From Ruminococcus sp. AF46-10NS (GTDB lineage: Bacteria; Bacillota; Clostridia; Lachnospirales; Lachnospiraceae), in contig NZ_QRNF01000022.1 in NCBI RefSeq assembly GCF_003474435.1, positions 1-59,935 of the forward strand: DNA of 59,935 nucleotides. Direction: 5' to 3'. Of this stretch, positions 46,363-56,054 are shown piece by piece. The first letter of the stretch is position 1. Every line of letters starts with the position of its first letter. The notes beneath the pieces were generated by a model. That model was given only the letters and a program-made list of their open reading frames with translations, ran no database searches and was not told where the DNA came from. A program made the position numbers and the translations under genes.

Positions 46363-47739
46363 ATGGAAGAGACAACGATTGCTGCGATTTCCACAGCTAT
46401 GAGTGCATCGGGAATCGGAATTGTCAGGATCAGCGGGCCGGAAGCTTTTGAGACTGCATCAAAAGTGTACCACTCCAAGGGTGGAAAAAAATCTCTGGAG
46501 AATGTCCCAAGCCATACGATTCATTACGGATATATATATGATGGCGAAGAAATGATAGACGAAGTACTGGTCATGGCCATGCGAGGTCCACGGACATATA
46601 CAGGTGAAGATACAATAGAAATTGACTGTCATGGAGGCGTTCTGGCAATGAAAAAAGTATTGGAGACAGTACTGAAAAATGGTGCCCTAATTGCCGAACC
46701 AGGAGAGTTTACCAAGCGAGCGTTTCTCAATGGAAGGATTGATTTATCGCAGGCAGAAGCCGTTATGGATGTAATACAGTCCAAAAACGAGTACTCATTA
46801 AAGAATTCAGTCAGCCAATTGAAAGGGTCAGTCCGAAAAACGGTGCAGAAAATCAGAGAAAAATTACTGTACCATATAGCGTACATTGAATCGGCATTAG
46901 ATGACCCGGAGCACTATGATCTGACAGGATATCCAGAAGAATTAGAGCAGATCGTGGCAGAAGAAAAAGAAAAAATACAGGAATTGCTAAAGACAGCAGG
47001 AGACGGAAAAATCATCCAGGAAGGTATCCGGACAGTAATTCTTGGCAAGCCAAATGCAGGAAAATCATCATTGCTGAATCTGCTTCTGGGAGAAGACAGA
47101 GCCATTGTAACAGATATTGCAGGAACCACCAGAGACGTACTGGAAGAGTATATAAACCTGAACGGAATCACATTAAAGATCGCAGACACAGCCGGTATTC
47201 GTCAGACAGAAGATATCGTAGAGAAGATTGGTGTATCCAAAGCAAAAGAAATGGCAGCAGACGCAGATCTGATACTTTATGTGGTGGATTCCTCAGTACC
47301 GCTGGATGAAAATGACGAAGAAATCATAAAAATTTTGCAAGAGAAAAAGACAATTGTCCTCTACAGCAAGACAGATCTTAAATCGGCTATAGATATAGAA
47401 GATTTAAAAAGTAAAATAGATCAGCCAGTGATACCGATTTCGGCAAAAGAAGAAACCGGAATTACAGACCTGGAAGAAAAAATCCGGGAAATGTTCTTCA
47501 GTGGAGAGATTAACTTTAATGATGAAGTTTATATCACAAATGAACGGCATAGACAGGAACTTTTAAAAACTGTGGAAAGTCTTTCTCTGGTAGAAAATAG
47601 TATAGAAAGCGGAATGCCTGAAGATTTCTATTCCATAGATCTGACAGATGCATATGAGAGTTTGGGAAGGATCCTTGGAGAATCACTGGGGGAAGATCTT
47701 GTTAATGAGATATTCTCTAAATTTTGTATGGGAAAATAG
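46363..47739 (+). CDS. mnmE: tRNA modification GTPase MnmE
   Basis: MnmE (458 aa) acts with MnmG to put an aminomethyl or carboxymethylaminomethyl group on U34 of certain tRNAs. Order: N-terminal folate-binding domain (ISTAMSASGIGIVRISGP), helical domain, and an inserted G domain with GKPNAGKSSLLN (about 227-238), DIAGTTRD, DTAGIRQTED and SKTD; the C-terminus FCMGK holds the conserved cysteine. A GAGAGGAGAG Shine-Dalgarno precedes the ATG. mnmG follows after 99 bp. Confidence 0.97.
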   Translation: MEETTIAAISTAMSASGIGIVRISGPEAFETASKVYHSKGGKKSLENVPSHTIHYGYIYDGEEMIDEVLVMAMRGPRTYTGEDTIEIDCHGGVLAMKKVLETVLKNGALIAEPGEFTKRAFLNGRIDLSQAEAVMDVIQSKNEYSLKNSVSQLKGSVRKTVQKIREKLLYHIAYIESALDDPEHYDLTGYPEELEQIVAEEKEKIQELLKTAGDGKIIQEGIRTVILGKPNAGKSSLLNLLLGEDRAIVTDIAGTTRDVLEEYINLNGITLKIADTAGIRQTEDIVEKIGVSKAKEMAADADLILYVVDSSVPLDENDEEIIKILQEKKTIVLYSKTDLKSAIDIEDLKSKIDQPVIPISAKEETGITDLEEKIREMFFSGEINFNDEVYITNERHRQELLKTVESLSLVENSIESGMPEDFYSIDLTDAYESLGRILGESLGEDLVNEIFSKFCMGK

Positions 47740-47838
47740 TGTCCATATAAAAAATAAGCATCCTGCCAGGGGAAAACAAACTAATCAAATTTATAAAGAA
47801 ATAACGAAAAAATAAGAATATATACGAGGAGAAAAAGC

Positions 47839-49724
47839 ATGAAAAATCTGGAACAGTTTTTCGACATCATAGTAGTAGGCGCAGGCCATGCTGGCTGCGA
47901 AGCCGCATTGGCAAGTGCCCGTCTGGGCCTGCCGACAGTCATGTTCACAGTCAGCGTAGACAGTATCGCTTTAATGCCCTGCAACCCCAATGTAGGAGGC
48001 AGCTCCAAAGGGCACCTCGTCCGTGAGCTTGATGCTCTCGGCGGTGAAATGGGCAAAAATATAGACAAAACATTTATTCAATCCAAAATGCTCAATCAGT
48101 CCAAAGGACCGGCAGTTCATTCCCTTCGTGCCCAGGCAGACAAACAGGCCTACAGCACAGAAATGAGAAAAACTCTGGAAAACACAGAAAACCTGACCAT
48201 CCGTCAGGGCGAAGTAACGGAACTTCTGGCAGAAGACGGACACATCACGGGTGTAAAAACCTTCTCAGGAGCTACGTATCACGCAAAAGCGGTAGTCCTC
48301 TGCACAGGAACCTATCTGAAGGCCCGCTGTATTTACGGAGACGTAAGCAACTATACAGGCCCAAACGGACTTCAGGCAGCCAACTACCTTACAGATTCCC
48401 TGAAAAAGCTGGGAATTGAAATGTTCCGTTTCAAAACAGGAACACCGGCCCGAATCGCCGGAAACACCATTGATTATTCCAAGATGGAAGAACAGTTCGG
48501 AGACAAAAAGGTAGTTCCGTTCTCTTTCTCAACAGACCCGGAATCCGTACAGATCGAGCAGAAATCTTGCTGGCTGACCTATACAAACGAAAAAACACAC
48601 GAAATCATCCGTGCAAATCTGGACAGATCCCCGCTGTACTCCGGTATGATTGAAGGAACCGGCCCAAGATACTGTCCGTCCATTGAGGATAAAGTAGTAC
48701 GTTTTGCAGATAAAAAACGTCATCAGGTATTCATCGAACCGGAAGGTCTTTACACAAATGAAATGTACATTGGTGGAATGTCAAGTTCCCTTCCGGAAGA
48801 TGTTCAGTACGAAATGTACCATTCCGTACCAGGCTGGAACATGCCAGGATCGTAAAAAATGCCTATGCTATTGAATACGACTGCATCAATCCACGCCAGC
48901 TCTATCCAACACTGGAGTTCAAAAAGATCAAAGGACTTTTCAGCGGCGGGCAGTTTAACGGAAGCTCCGGATACGAGGAAGCAGCCGCTCAGGGCCTTAT
49001 CGCAGGAATTAATGCAGCAATGGAAGTAAAAGGAAAAGAACAGCTCATTCTGGATCGTTCAGAAGCATATATCGGTGTTCTCATCGATGATCTTGTAACA
49101 AAGGAAAATCACGAGCCATACAGAATGATGACAAGCCGTGCAGAGTACCGTCTGCTTCTTCGCCAGGATAATGCAGATCTCCGTCTCCGCAAAAAAGGCT
49201 GGGAGGTAGGCCTGATCGACGATGAGACCTATCATAAATTACAGGAAAAAGAGCGTATGATCCAGGAAGAGATCGAGAGGGTAGAACATACAACCGTAGG
49301 CGGCTCTGCAGAAGTACAGAGTCTTCTGGAATCTCAGGGAAGCACACTTCTGAAATCCGGAACTACAATTGCAGAACTGATCCGCAGACCTGAGCTTAAT
49401 TATCATGTACTTGCGCCAATTGATAAAGAAAGACCGGAACTTCCGGAAGATGTATGCGAGCAGGTAGAAATTAACATCAAGTATGACGGTTACATCCGCC
49501 GTCAGATGAAGCAGGTAGAACAGTTCAAAAAACTGGAGCAGAAAAAAATTCCGGAAGATATTGATTATGAAGATGTAGGAAGTCTTCGTATCGAAGCCCG
49601 TCAGAAACTGGAATCTTACAGACCGATCTCCATTGGACAGGCATCCCGAATCTCAGGCGTATCCCCTGCTGATATCTCCGTACTTCTTGTATACCTGGAA
49701 AGCAGATCAGGAAATAAGCATTAA
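47839..49724 (+). CDS. mnmG: tRNA modification protein MnmG/GidA (one missing base)
   Basis: MnmG is the FAD-dependent partner of MnmE. The first frame (to 48855) has the FAD-binding [42 protein letters not shown] and [13 protein letters not shown]. It breaks at about 48833, where one C is missing: VPGWNMPGS becomes [19 protein letters not shown], continuing through [20 protein letters not shown] and [14 protein letters not shown] to 49724. The restored protein is about 628 aa, the normal length. Because the gene is well conserved and the break is a one-base loss like the others here, I treat it as a sequence error. Confidence 0.94.
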
Positions 49725-49782
49725 GAACAAAGATATATCGTATATGAACAATAAAAACATAAAGAAATAGAGAGGAAACTAC

Positions 49783-50502
49783 ATGTACAATTTAGAAATC
49801 CTGGAAAAAGGCTGTGAAGAACTTGGAATTACTCTAAATGACACACAGAAACACCAGTTTATCCGGTTTTACGAATATCTTATAGAAAAAAATAAAGTCA
49901 TGAATTTAACCGGAATCACAGAATTTGATGAGGTTCTCGTGAAACATTTCCTGGACAGCCTCTGCTGTGTCAAGGCTGTAGATATGAGCCAGGTAAAAAC
50001 TGTCATGGACATTGGAACAGGAGCAGGATTCCCGGGTGTTCCATTGAAGATCGCTTTTCCGGAGGTGGAAGCCTGCCTTCTGGATTCCCTGAACAAACGG
50101 GTAAAATTCCTGGAGGAAACCTTCGAACTTCTCGGACTTAACGGAATTTCCGCCATCCACGGAAGAGCAGAAGAATATGCCAAAAACAAATCCTACAGAG
50201 AAAAATATGATCTCTGCGTATCCAGAGCAGTATCCGGCCTGGCAACCCTATCTGAATACTGTCTCCCATATGTAAAAGTCGGAGGAGTTTTTGTGTCCTA
50301 TAAATCCGGTTCCGTAAAGGAAGAAGCAGAAGCAGCAGAGAAAGCAATAAAGATCCTCGGCGGAAAGATTCGCGATATCCGGTACTTTGACCTTCCGGGT
50401 TCCGAGATCAGCCGCTCTCTGGTAATTATCGAAAAAGTAAAGAATACACCGGGCAAATATCCAAGAAAAGCCGGTACACCGCTCAGAGAGCCACTTGCAT
50501 GA
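49783..50502 (+). CDS. rsmG: 16S rRNA (guanine527-N7)-methyltransferase RsmG
   Basis: RsmG (239 aa) methylates N7 of G527 in 16S rRNA; loss gives low-level streptomycin resistance in known bacteria. Visible parts: the N-terminal helical cap (QKHQFIRFYEYLIEKNKVMNLTGI), the SAM-binding MDIGTGAGFPGVPLKI (about 70-85), the VSRAVSGL segment and a Lys-rich end. It follows mnmG after 58 bp, the common mnmE-mnmG-rsmG order. In many genomes parA/parB come next; here an ABC cluster does. Confidence 0.96.
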   Translation: MYNLEILEKGCEELGITLNDTQKHQFIRFYEYLIEKNKVMNLTGITEFDEVLVKHFLDSLCCVKAVDMSQVKTVMDIGTGAGFPGVPLKIAFPEVEACLLDSLNKRVKFLEETFELLGLNGISAIHGRAEEYAKNKSYREKYDLCVSRAVSGLATLSEYCLPYVKVGGVFVSYKSGSVKEEAEAAEKAIKILGGKIRDIRYFDLPGSEISRSLVIIEKVKNTPGKYPRKAGTPLREPLA

Positions 50503-50588
50503 TCGCTGAGTTCAGATGAATATATACAAGTCGAATTTGCTATGTAGCTCTGTACCGAATAACTGCATGGAATCATTCGGTTAAATTG

Positions 50589-50637
50589 AAATCTCCTGTC
50601 GAACAACAATGAAATTTGTACGACAGGAGATTTTTTT
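50589..50637 (+). terminator. Terminator after rsmG
   Basis: A perfect 12-bp stem (AATCTCCTGTCG and complement) with a 19-nt loop and T7. Confidence 0.92.
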
Positions 50638-50715
50638 GTCCAGCAGTTTCACAAAATTATCACAAAGTTATCCTACTTTTATCACAAATTACTTTTACAC
50701 TATACAATGATAGAG

Positions 50716-50760
50716 ATGCCCCTGGATTCCCCCATTCTCTGTTTTATCCAGGGGCATTTT
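50716..50760 (+). terminator. Terminator-like hairpin in front of the ABC operon
   Basis: ATGCCCCTGGA/TCCAGGGGCAT, an 11-bp stem with a 20-nt loop, is followed by TTTTCT, 35 bp before the ABC ATPase start. The region upstream (50640-50715) contains a plausible -10 (TACAAT), so the hairpin may attenuate the operon. Otherwise it is a second terminator for rsmG. Confidence 0.65.
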
Positions 50761-50794
50761 CTATTGAAAAAGATGCTTAAAGGAGGAGAGTAAA

Positions 50795-51853
50795 GTGATT
50801 GAAGTAAGTAATCTGGTCAAAAAGTATGGCGACCATACCGCTGTTGACCACCTTTCCTTTCAAATCGAAAAGGGGAAAATTTACGGATTTCTGGGTCCCA
50901 ACGGAGCAGGAAAATCAACAACAATGAACATGATCACAGGATACATTGCATCCACAGAAGGAAAAGTAATGATCGATGGTCATGATATTCTGGAAGAACC
51001 GGAAGCAGCTAAGAAATGTATCGGCTATCTGCCGGAAATGCCGCCACTCTATTTTGATATGACAGTTCTTGAATATATGAAATTTGCGGCTGATCTGAAA
51101 AAAATCCCAAGAAACCAGAAAGAAAAACAGATTAAAGAAGTCATGGATATGGTAAAGATCACAGACATGAAAGACCGTCTGATCAAAAATCTTTCCAAAG
51201 GTTATCGTCAGCGAGTAGGTCTTGCACAGGCGATCCTGGGCTATCCTGAAGTTATTATCCTGGATGAGCCGACAGTTGGACTTGACCCGAAACAGATCAT
51301 TGAGATTCGAGACCTGATCAAGAGTCTGAAGAAAAAACATACTGTTATCTTAAGCTCCCACATTCTTTCCGAAGTCAGAGCCGTATGTGATTACGTCCTC
51401 ATTATTTCCCATGGAAAACTGGTGGCCAGCGATACACCGGACAATCTGGAACGTCTGGCAGCGGGTTCAAACAGCCTTCTTATGAAAGTAAAAGGCGAAA
51501 AAGATACGATCCGCAAAAATCTGGAAACCATTGAAGGTGTTACAGGTGTGGAAATGTCCTGCGACACAGATGAGGAACTGTGGAAAACAAAGGTCTCCAT
51601 TGAAGAAAATGTGGATATCAGGGAAGAAGTATTCTATGCCATGGCGAAAGCAGACTGTCCGATCTACGAGATGCAGGTTAAGAGAGTATCTCTTGAGGAT
51701 GTCTTCCTTGAACTCACCGAAGGTGAAAAGAAATCTTCAGCGAGCAAGAAGAAATCTCAATGGAAGCCGATAGAAGACGAACATAAAGACGAAGAAACAA
51801 AATCTGAGGAAACGGAGAAAGCTTCAGACGAGAAAGAGGGGGATCAGTCATGA
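50795..51853 (+). CDS. ABC transporter ATP-binding protein (GldA/NatA type)
   Basis: A 352-aa ABC-2 type ATPase: Walker A GPNGAGKST (about 35-43), signature LSKGYRQRVGLAQ, Walker B VIILDEPTVGLDP and the switch histidine in ILSSHILSEV. The C-terminal 50 residues are a highly charged Lys/Glu extension beyond the usual length. The GTG start at 50795 follows AAAGGAGGAG. It overlaps the permease gene by 4 bp and is the first of four coupled genes. Substrate unknown; the set resembles the gliding-type (Gld) ABC group but the organism need not glide. Confidence 0.93.
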   Translation: MIEVSNLVKKYGDHTAVDHLSFQIEKGKIYGFLGPNGAGKSTTMNMITGYIASTEGKVMIDGHDILEEPEAAKKCIGYLPEMPPLYFDMTVLEYMKFAADLKKIPRNQKEKQIKEVMDMVKITDMKDRLIKNLSKGYRQRVGLAQAILGYPEVIILDEPTVGLDPKQIIEIRDLIKSLKKKHTVILSSHILSEVRAVCDYVLIISHGKLVASDTPDNLERLAAGSNSLLMKVKGEKDTIRKNLETIEGVTGVEMSCDTDEELWKTKVSIEENVDIREEVFYAMAKADCPIYEMQVKRVSLEDVFLELTEGEKKSSASKKKSQWKPIEDEHKDEETKSEETEKASDEKEGDQS

Positions 51854-52713
51854 CAGCGATTTTTAAAAGAGAACTGAAAAGCTATCTGACCTCCATGGTT
51901 GGATATCTCTTTATATTTTTTGTCCTGGTGCTGACGGGAATTTATTTTTCCGCATATCAGCTTTCAGGCGGCTATTCAAAATTTGAATATACGTTAAGCG
52001 CACTGACATTCGTGTTCCTGATCGGTGTGCCGATCCTTTCCATGCGTGTACTTGCAGAAGAACGTAAGCAAAAAACAGATCAGCTTCTTCTGACGGCACC
52101 GGTATCTGTGTGGGATATCGTATTGGGAAAATACCTTGCACTGGTTGCAGTATTTGCAATCCCGGTTGTGATCATGTGTTTTTATCCACTGATCATGAGT
52201 AAATTCGGAACAGTTTCCTTTGTTTCAGCATACACCGGAATCCTGGGATTTTTCCTCTTGGGATGCGCCAATCTGGCCATCGGTGTATTTATGTCAGCAC
52301 TTACAGAAAGCCAGGTAATTGCAGCAGTACTTACTTTTGTATTTCTGTTTGCTTTCTATATGATGAACGGAATTTCTTCATTCTTTTCACAGACATCCAT
52401 GTCAACAGCTGTTGCATTCGGACTTCTGATCGTGGCTGTTGCGATTATCATTTATACCATGATAAAAAATATTCTGATCTCTGCAGTGATCGGAGCAGCA
52501 GGAGAAATTGCCCTTGTTATCGTATACGTTGTGAAATCCAGTATTTTCCAGGGAGGAATCCAGAAAGTGCTGAATGTATTCAATCTGAGCGGACATTATG
52601 ACAACTTTACAAACGGCGTGTTTGACGTGACAGGAATTGTTTATTTTATTTCTGTTGTTGCGATCTGCCTGTTCCTTACTATGCAGTCCATTCAGAAGAG
52701 ACGCTGGAACTAG
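51850..52713 (+). CDS. ABC-2 type permease (GldF-like)
   Basis: A 287-aa membrane protein with six predicted transmembrane segments, starting TAIFKRELKSYLTSMVGYLF and with the RVLAEERKQKTDQLLLTAPV loop typical of ABC-2 permeases of this group. It overlaps the ATPase gene by 4 bp (ATGA) and is followed after about 13 bp by the GldG-like gene. It forms the membrane channel with the ATPase. Confidence 0.92.
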   Translation: MTAIFKRELKSYLTSMVGYLFIFFVLVLTGIYFSAYQLSGGYSKFEYTLSALTFVFLIGVPILSMRVLAEERKQKTDQLLLTAPVSVWDIVLGKYLALVAVFAIPVVIMCFYPLIMSKFGTVSFVSAYTGILGFFLLGCANLAIGVFMSALTESQVIAAVLTFVFLFAFYMMNGISSFFSQTSMSTAVAFGLLIVAVAIIIYTMIKNILISAVIGAAGEIALVIVYVVKSSIFQGGIQKVLNVFNLSGHYDNFTNGVFDVTGIVYFISVVAICLFLTMQSIQKRRWN

Positions 52714-52726
52714 GGGGTGAATGGAA

Positions 52727-54259
52727 ATGAAATTCAGTGATAAATTCAAGAAAAATAAAGGTGAGGCAGCAGTAAATGAAGCTGCACAGGAAGGATCTGA
52801 AAAGAAAAAGCATAAACCAGATCCGAAAAAACTGGTGGGAACCATCAGTAAAAAACATATCAAAAATGGTTCCTACAGCATGGCAATGGCAGCGATCTTT
52901 ATTGTGATCGTAGTTGTGATCAATATGATCGTGGGTGCGATCCCATCCAAATATTCACAGCTTGATGTAAGCTCATCCAAGCTTTACACTATTGGCGATG
53001 AAACAAAAAAAGTGCTGAAGGCACTGGATAAAGATGTTACTATTTACCAGATTGCACAGAGCGGTTCTGAGGATGACACCATTTCAAATCTTCTGAAACG
53101 TTATGAAGATGAATCTAAACATATCAAAGTTGAAGTAAAAGATCCGGTTGTAAATCCGAAATTTGCTTCGGAATATACAACAGATGATCTTGCAGCAAAC
53201 AGTCTGATCGTAGTTTGCGGAGACCGGAACAAGGTTATCAGCTATAATGACATGTATTCTACTTCTGTAGATTACAATACCTGGCAGCAGACAACAACAG
53301 GTTTTGACGGTGAAGGACAGATTACAAGTGCCATCGGATATATAACTTCCGAGGATCTTCCAATCATGTACACCTTATCCGGACACGGTGAGAAAGATCT
53401 GGATTCCAGCTTCAAGGAAGACATCCAGAAAGCCAACATTGATATCAAAGAGCTGAATCTTCTCACAGAAGGAAAAGTACCGGATGATGCAGACTGTCTG
53501 ATGATCGTATCCCCGACAAGTGATATTTCCGAAGAGGAAAAAACAGAGATCCTGGATTATCTGGAAGCCGGTGGAAAGGCAATGATCTTTTCTGACTACA
53601 CACAGGATGATCTGCCGAATTTTGATGCTGTTCTTGCAAACTACGGCGTTAAACGTGCAGAAGGAATCGTATTTGAGGGTGACAGCCAGCATTACGGAAT
53701 GCAGATGCCATATTATCTGGTGCCGACTGTAAACAGCACAGATGCAAGCTCTGAGACAGCTTCAGCAGGATCTTATGTACTTGCACCGTATGCACAGGGA
53801 ATCCAGAAAACAGACGATGTAAGAGATACAGTAACTATTGACAGTATCCTGACAACTTCTGACCAGGCTTATTCTAAGACTAACATGCAGAGCAGTCAGA
53901 TTGAAAAAGAGGACGGCGATGTTGACGGACCGTTTGATCTTGGTATCGCTATCACTGAAAAACTGGATGATGACAAAGAAACACAGATCGTTTATTATTC
54001 CACAGCAAACCTGATGGAAAGTCAGGCAAATCAGATGGTATCCGGCGGAAATGAGAAACTTCTTCTGGAGTCTTTAAGCTGGATGACCAGTACAGATGAA
54101 AGCAGCTCTGTTTCTATTTCATCCAAGAGCCTGCAGTCTGCAAGCCTGACAGTTACTGATTATGATGCGGCATTCTGGAAAATCTGCACCATTGGTCTGA
54201 TTCCTGGCGTATTCCTTGTTGCAGGATTCCTGATCTGGCTCAGAAGGAGAAAAGCATAA
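52727..54259 (+). CDS. GldG-like ABC transporter accessory protein
   Basis: A 510-aa protein with a charged cytoplasmic N-terminus (about 1-45), a transmembrane segment (about 50-70), a large outer domain of the GldG/ABC_transp_aux type (SKLYTIGDETKKVLKALDKDV... and the ITYTLSGHGEKDL-like segment) and a C-terminal membrane anchor (IGLIPGVFLVAGFLIWLRRR). I favour the ATG at 52727, since the GGGGG Shine-Dalgarno would be only 3 nt from the ATG at 52721. Its stop overlaps the start of the next gene (TAATG). Exported substrate unknown. Confidence 0.87.
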   Translation: MKFSDKFKKNKGEAAVNEAAQEGSEKKKHKPDPKKLVGTISKKHIKNGSYSMAMAAIFIVIVVVINMIVGAIPSKYSQLDVSSSKLYTIGDETKKVLKALDKDVTIYQIAQSGSEDDTISNLLKRYEDESKHIKVEVKDPVVNPKFASEYTTDDLAANSLIVVCGDRNKVISYNDMYSTSVDYNTWQQTTTGFDGEGQITSAIGYITSEDLPIMYTLSGHGEKDLDSSFKEDIQKANIDIKELNLLTEGKVPDDADCLMIVSPTSDISEEEKTEILDYLEAGGKAMIFSDYTQDDLPNFDAVLANYGVKRAEGIVFEGDSQHYGMQMPYYLVPTVNSTDASSETASAGSYVLAPYAQGIQKTDDVRDTVTIDSILTTSDQAYSKTNMQSSQIEKEDGDVDGPFDLGIAITEKLDDDKETQIVYYSTANLMESQANQMVSGGNEKLLLESLSWMTSTDESSSVSISSKSLQSASLTVTDYDAAFWKICTIGLIPGVFLVAGFLIWLRRRKA

Positions 54260-55884
54260 TGAAAAAATCGACAAAACTTGTTTCGGCAGTTGTTGTTCTT
54301 GCAGTTCTTGGAGGTGTTTACGTAGGATTAAACACCTACGTGACAAAAAAAGAGAGCACAGAGAGCAGCAGTGAAGAGGGAAGCAAAACAGAAGTGTATT
54401 CTGTGAAAACGGATGATATCAAATCCCTGGAATTTATCATAGACAAGAAGGATACGGTCTTTGAGAAAAAAGATGACTCCTGGGTAAAAAAAGATGAGAC
54501 TGCTTTCCCTGTAAATCAGACAACGCTTGATTCCGCAGCCTCCGCTCTGGAAAAGGTGGAGGCAGACAGAGTTCTTGAAAACGTGGATGACCTCACGGAA
54601 TATGGATTGGATTCTCCGTCCAATTCCGTGACTGTTACAACAGATGACGGAACAACGAAATTCAACATCGGAGATGAAAATACTTCTACGAACCAGTATT
54701 ACATTGCAAAGGATGATGAAGACAGTACCGTTTATGTGGTAAGTTCAAGTATAGTAACGCCGTTTATGAATTCTCTTTATGACTATGCACAGGGAGAAGA
54801 TTTTCCGACCATCGATTCTTCTACAGTGAAGAAAGTACAGGTCAGCCAGGATGAAGATTCTTATATCCTTGAGGAAAATTCTGATGGAGCTACTTGGGAT
54901 GTTTCTACAGATGGCAGCGATAAAGAAACAGCAGATACAACTGCAGCCGGAAATGTAACATCCGGACTTGGAAGCCTGGCATATGATCAGTTTACAGACT
55001 ACAATGCCGAAGATCTTTCCAGGTATGGCCTTGATAAGCCGTATGCGACCATTACAGTGGATTATCAGGAAGAGGTGGAGAACGATAGCAGTGATGAGTC
55101 TGAAAGCGATTCTGAGGCGTCTGAGAGCGCTACAGAGGACAATACAGATTCCACTGAAGATAATTCCGGTGACAGCATTGACAGTACAGTATCTGATGAT
55201 AGCAGTTCCGGTGATAGTTCTGAAAGTGAAGATGCTGCGGACAGTTCAGATACTGGAGACTCCACTGAGACAACAACAGTAGATAAACAGCTTGTGATCT
55301 ACGTAGGTGACAATGCAGATGATGGCAGCAGGTATGTAACAATAGATAACAAACAGGTTTACACAATGTCTACCGACACATTAAGTGCAATAATTGACAA
55401 AAAAGCTTCCGACCTCTGGTCACTGATTGTAAATTATCAGTCAGTAAAAACTCTGGATCAGCTCCAGGTTACTTACGCAGGTGAAACACACACTGTAAAT
55501 GTTTCACGTGAAACATCAACAGACGATGATGGAAATGAAACAGAGACAACAACCTATAAGCTTGATGGAAATGAGATTGACAGCACAACATTTACAACTT
55601 TCTACAACAAGCTTGTAAACATGGCGGGGCAGAAACGTTTGACTGAAAGCTATACACCGGCTGCAGACGCAGAAATGAAGGTTGTTTTCACAGATACAGA
55701 TAACAACCAGACAACCGTTACCTTCTACTCATATGACACAAACTATTATGCAGCTGTCGTTGACAACAAAGTATTCCTTGTAAATAAAATAACAGTAAAA
55801 GAAATGTTCACAGCATACGAAACTCTGGTAAACGGCAACGCGAAAGCAACGGAAACACCAACCACAACTGCTGAGGCAGAATAA
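54259..55884 (+). CDS. DUF4340 protein with acidic/Ser-rich linker
   Basis: A 541-aa protein: signal-anchor (about 7-25), a DUF4340-like beta-rich domain (about 45-220), an unstructured Ser/Asp/Glu stretch (about 275-335), then a second similar domain. The two domains share motifs (YGLD, a value-type FNIGDENTS / YVGDNADD). DUF4340 genes are commonly last in Gld-type ABC clusters. It overlaps GldG by one base. The coding sequence carries a perfect parS at 55500-55515, where it encodes NVSRETS. Confidence 0.85.
   Translation: MKKSTKLVSAVVVLAVLGGVYVGLNTYVTKKESTESSSEEGSKTEVYSVKTDDIKSLEFIIDKKDTVFEKKDDSWVKKDETAFPVNQTTLDSAASALEKVEADRVLENVDDLTEYGLDSPSNSVTVTTDDGTTKFNIGDENTSTNQYYIAKDDEDSTVYVVSSSIVTPFMNSLYDYAQGEDFPTIDSSTVKKVQVSQDEDSYILEENSDGATWDVSTDGSDKETADTTAAGNVTSGLGSLAYDQFTDYNAEDLSRYGLDKPYATITVDYQEEVENDSSDESESDSEASESATEDNTDSTEDNSGDSIDSTVSDDSSSGDSSESEDAADSSDTGDSTETTTVDKQLVIYVGDNADDGSRYVTIDNKQVYTMSTDTLSAIIDKKASDLWSLIVNYQSVKTLDQLQVTYAGETHTVNVSRETSTDDDGNETETTTYKLDGNEIDSTTFTTFYNKLVNMAGQKRLTESYTPAADAEMKVVFTDTDNNQTTVTFYSYDTNYYAAVVDNKVFLVNKITVKEMFTAYETLVNGNAKATETPTTTAEAE
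55500..55515. promoter_or_regulatory. parS: parS centromere site (ParB/Spo0J binding)
   Basis: TGTTTCACGTGAAACA matches the 16-bp consensus parS of B. subtilis at every position. It lies about 13.7 kb from oriC, inside a coding region, as is common for parS. ParB loaded here would help organise and separate origins; parA and parB themselves are not in the window. Confidence 0.93.
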
Positions 55885-55908
55885 AAGAAATAATAAAAGA
55901 AATAATAA

Positions 55909-55957
55909 AAAAGCATTATCAATGGAAACGATACTACGTCTGTTGGTAGTGCTTTTT
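55909..55957 (+). terminator. Terminator after the DUF4340 gene
   Basis: A 15-bp stem with two G-U pairs (AAAAAGCATTATCAA with TTGGTAGTGCTTTTT) ends in T6, about 25 bp past the stop. Confidence 0.8.
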
Positions 55958-55968
55958 TATGGATAAAA

Positions 55969-56008
55969 AAAACCTGTACAGTGACTTTCACCACCATACA
56001 GGTTTTGT
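55969..56008. terminator. Second terminator-like hairpin between convergent genes
   Basis: AAAACCTGTA and TACAGGTTTT pair across an 18-nt loop. It lies between the convergent DUF4340 and YhgE genes and can serve both. Confidence 0.75.
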
Positions 56009-56054
56009 TATATCTAACAGAAGGTTCGGGGGAGCTTCTGTCAGTTACATGTTA

